Shown: positions 5,508 to 5,840 of the stretch, piece after piece
Layout of the letters: each line of letters starts with the position of its first letter
How positions within the stretch are numbered: the stretch's first letter is position 1
Assembly (NCBI GenBank): GCA_017379255.1
Contig: JAFNWZ010000363.1
Coordinates: 1-5,840 of the forward strand
Origin: Akkermansia sp.
Lineage (GTDB): Bacteria > Verrucomicrobiota > Verrucomicrobiia > Verrucomicrobiales > Akkermansiaceae
Direction of reading: 5' to 3'
DNA length: 5,840 bases
Position numbers and translations under genes: made by a program
The notes under the pieces: generated by a model
Databases searched by the model: none
Told to the model about the DNA's origin: nothing
The model's input: the letters and a program-made list of their open reading frames with translations, nothing else

Positions 5508-5840
5508 ATTCATACCGAACTATCCGCTAGCGCAGTTGAAACCTGCGGATTACAACCCTCGCCATCTGGACGAGGAGAAGTTCGCGCTTCTGCAAGAGAG
5601 CTTACGGAAGTTCGGTGTGATTAAGCCGGTTATCATCAACGGCGAGAACGGCATCCTGACCGCAGGTCACCAGCGCACCCGCGCTATGAAAGCTATCGGG
5701 CTGACGCATTGCCCAGCCATTCGCTTGCAGGGTATCACCCGCACCGATGAAATCCGCTTCAACCTTTTCCACAACAGCATTGAAACCAATAAGACCCCGG
5801 TCACGCTGAATCTGGACGATTGCGAACTCGAACCCGAGAC
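5497..5840 (+). CDS. Second ParB/Srx-fold domain protein, N-terminal part (cut by window edge)
   Basis: An open frame of 114 codons plus two bases with no stop before the right edge, beginning MKAEFIPNYPLAQLKPADYN. It shows the hallmarks of the ParB N-terminal domain: LKPADYNPR (14-22), a helix LLQESLRKFG (31-40), VIKPVIIN (41-48) and the TAGHQRTRAMKAIG motif (55-68), equivalent to the GHxR nucleotide-binding box. It is clearly related in fold to the preceding gene but far diverged, so this is a pair of paralogues or two independent acquisitions rather than a recent duplication. Its ATG lies inside the end of the preceding gene (11-base overlap), a typical operon junction. No clear Shine-Dalgarno sequence is present. 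The downstream part that would reveal a fused methylase or other domain is outside the window. Confidence 0.78.
   Translation, partial: MKAEFIPNYPLAQLKPADYNPRHLDEEKFALLQESLRKFGVIKPVIINGENGILTAGHQRTRAMKAIGLTHCPAIRLQGITRTDEIRFNLFHNSIETNKTPVTLNLDDCELEPE

Noticed and set aside
4692..5513. A 273-codon minus-strand open frame across the ParB-like gene
   Set aside because: It crosses a gene boundary and a hairpin, and spans regions of very different GC content, whereas the plus strand encodes a recognisable ParB domain.

Overview
The window joins a piece of bacterial chromosome (about 1-1830) to a block of phage packaging and DNA-metabolism genes (about 1900-5840). The chromosomal part is GC-rich and lies on the minus strand: purB (adenylosuccinate lyase), followed 12 to 3 bases later by the start of a gene that looks like a six-hairpin glycosidase and runs out of the window. 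The PurB protein is of the type best known from Actinobacteria, ending in PGAIL. Neither minus-strand gene has a clear Shine-Dalgarno sequence, which would also fit Verrucomicrobiota such as gut Akkermansia relatives. I cannot place the host firmly from this sequence.

From about 1900 everything reads on the plus strand. First comes a 49-residue protein of unknown function with a strong ribosome binding site. Then come a small PD-(D/E)XK (DUF559/VSR-like) nuclease, a GpA-type terminase large subunit, an AT-rich gene for a two-helix membrane-anchored protein of unknown function, and two consecutive ParB/Srx-fold proteins, the second cut by the window edge. The layout is that of a prophage DNA-packaging region. 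No integrase, repressor or recognisable attachment site lies between purB and the packaging genes, so this is either a trimmed remnant or an unusual prophage end.

Three things stand out. (1) The terminase frame carries an in-frame TGA exactly where the family has a Trp (the W of the WAEEH-like motif), about 25 codons after its natural start. (2) Two separate junctions share the same design: a stop codon, immediately TTTTGACA, a compact GC-rich hairpin, and the next gene's start codon inside the right arm of that hairpin. (3) The 221-residue membrane protein is about 35% GC among neighbours near 55%, has its own sigma70-like promoter placed so that the transcript should begin at or near the ATG, and therefore looks like a moron, possibly a host-protection or superinfection-exclusion gene.
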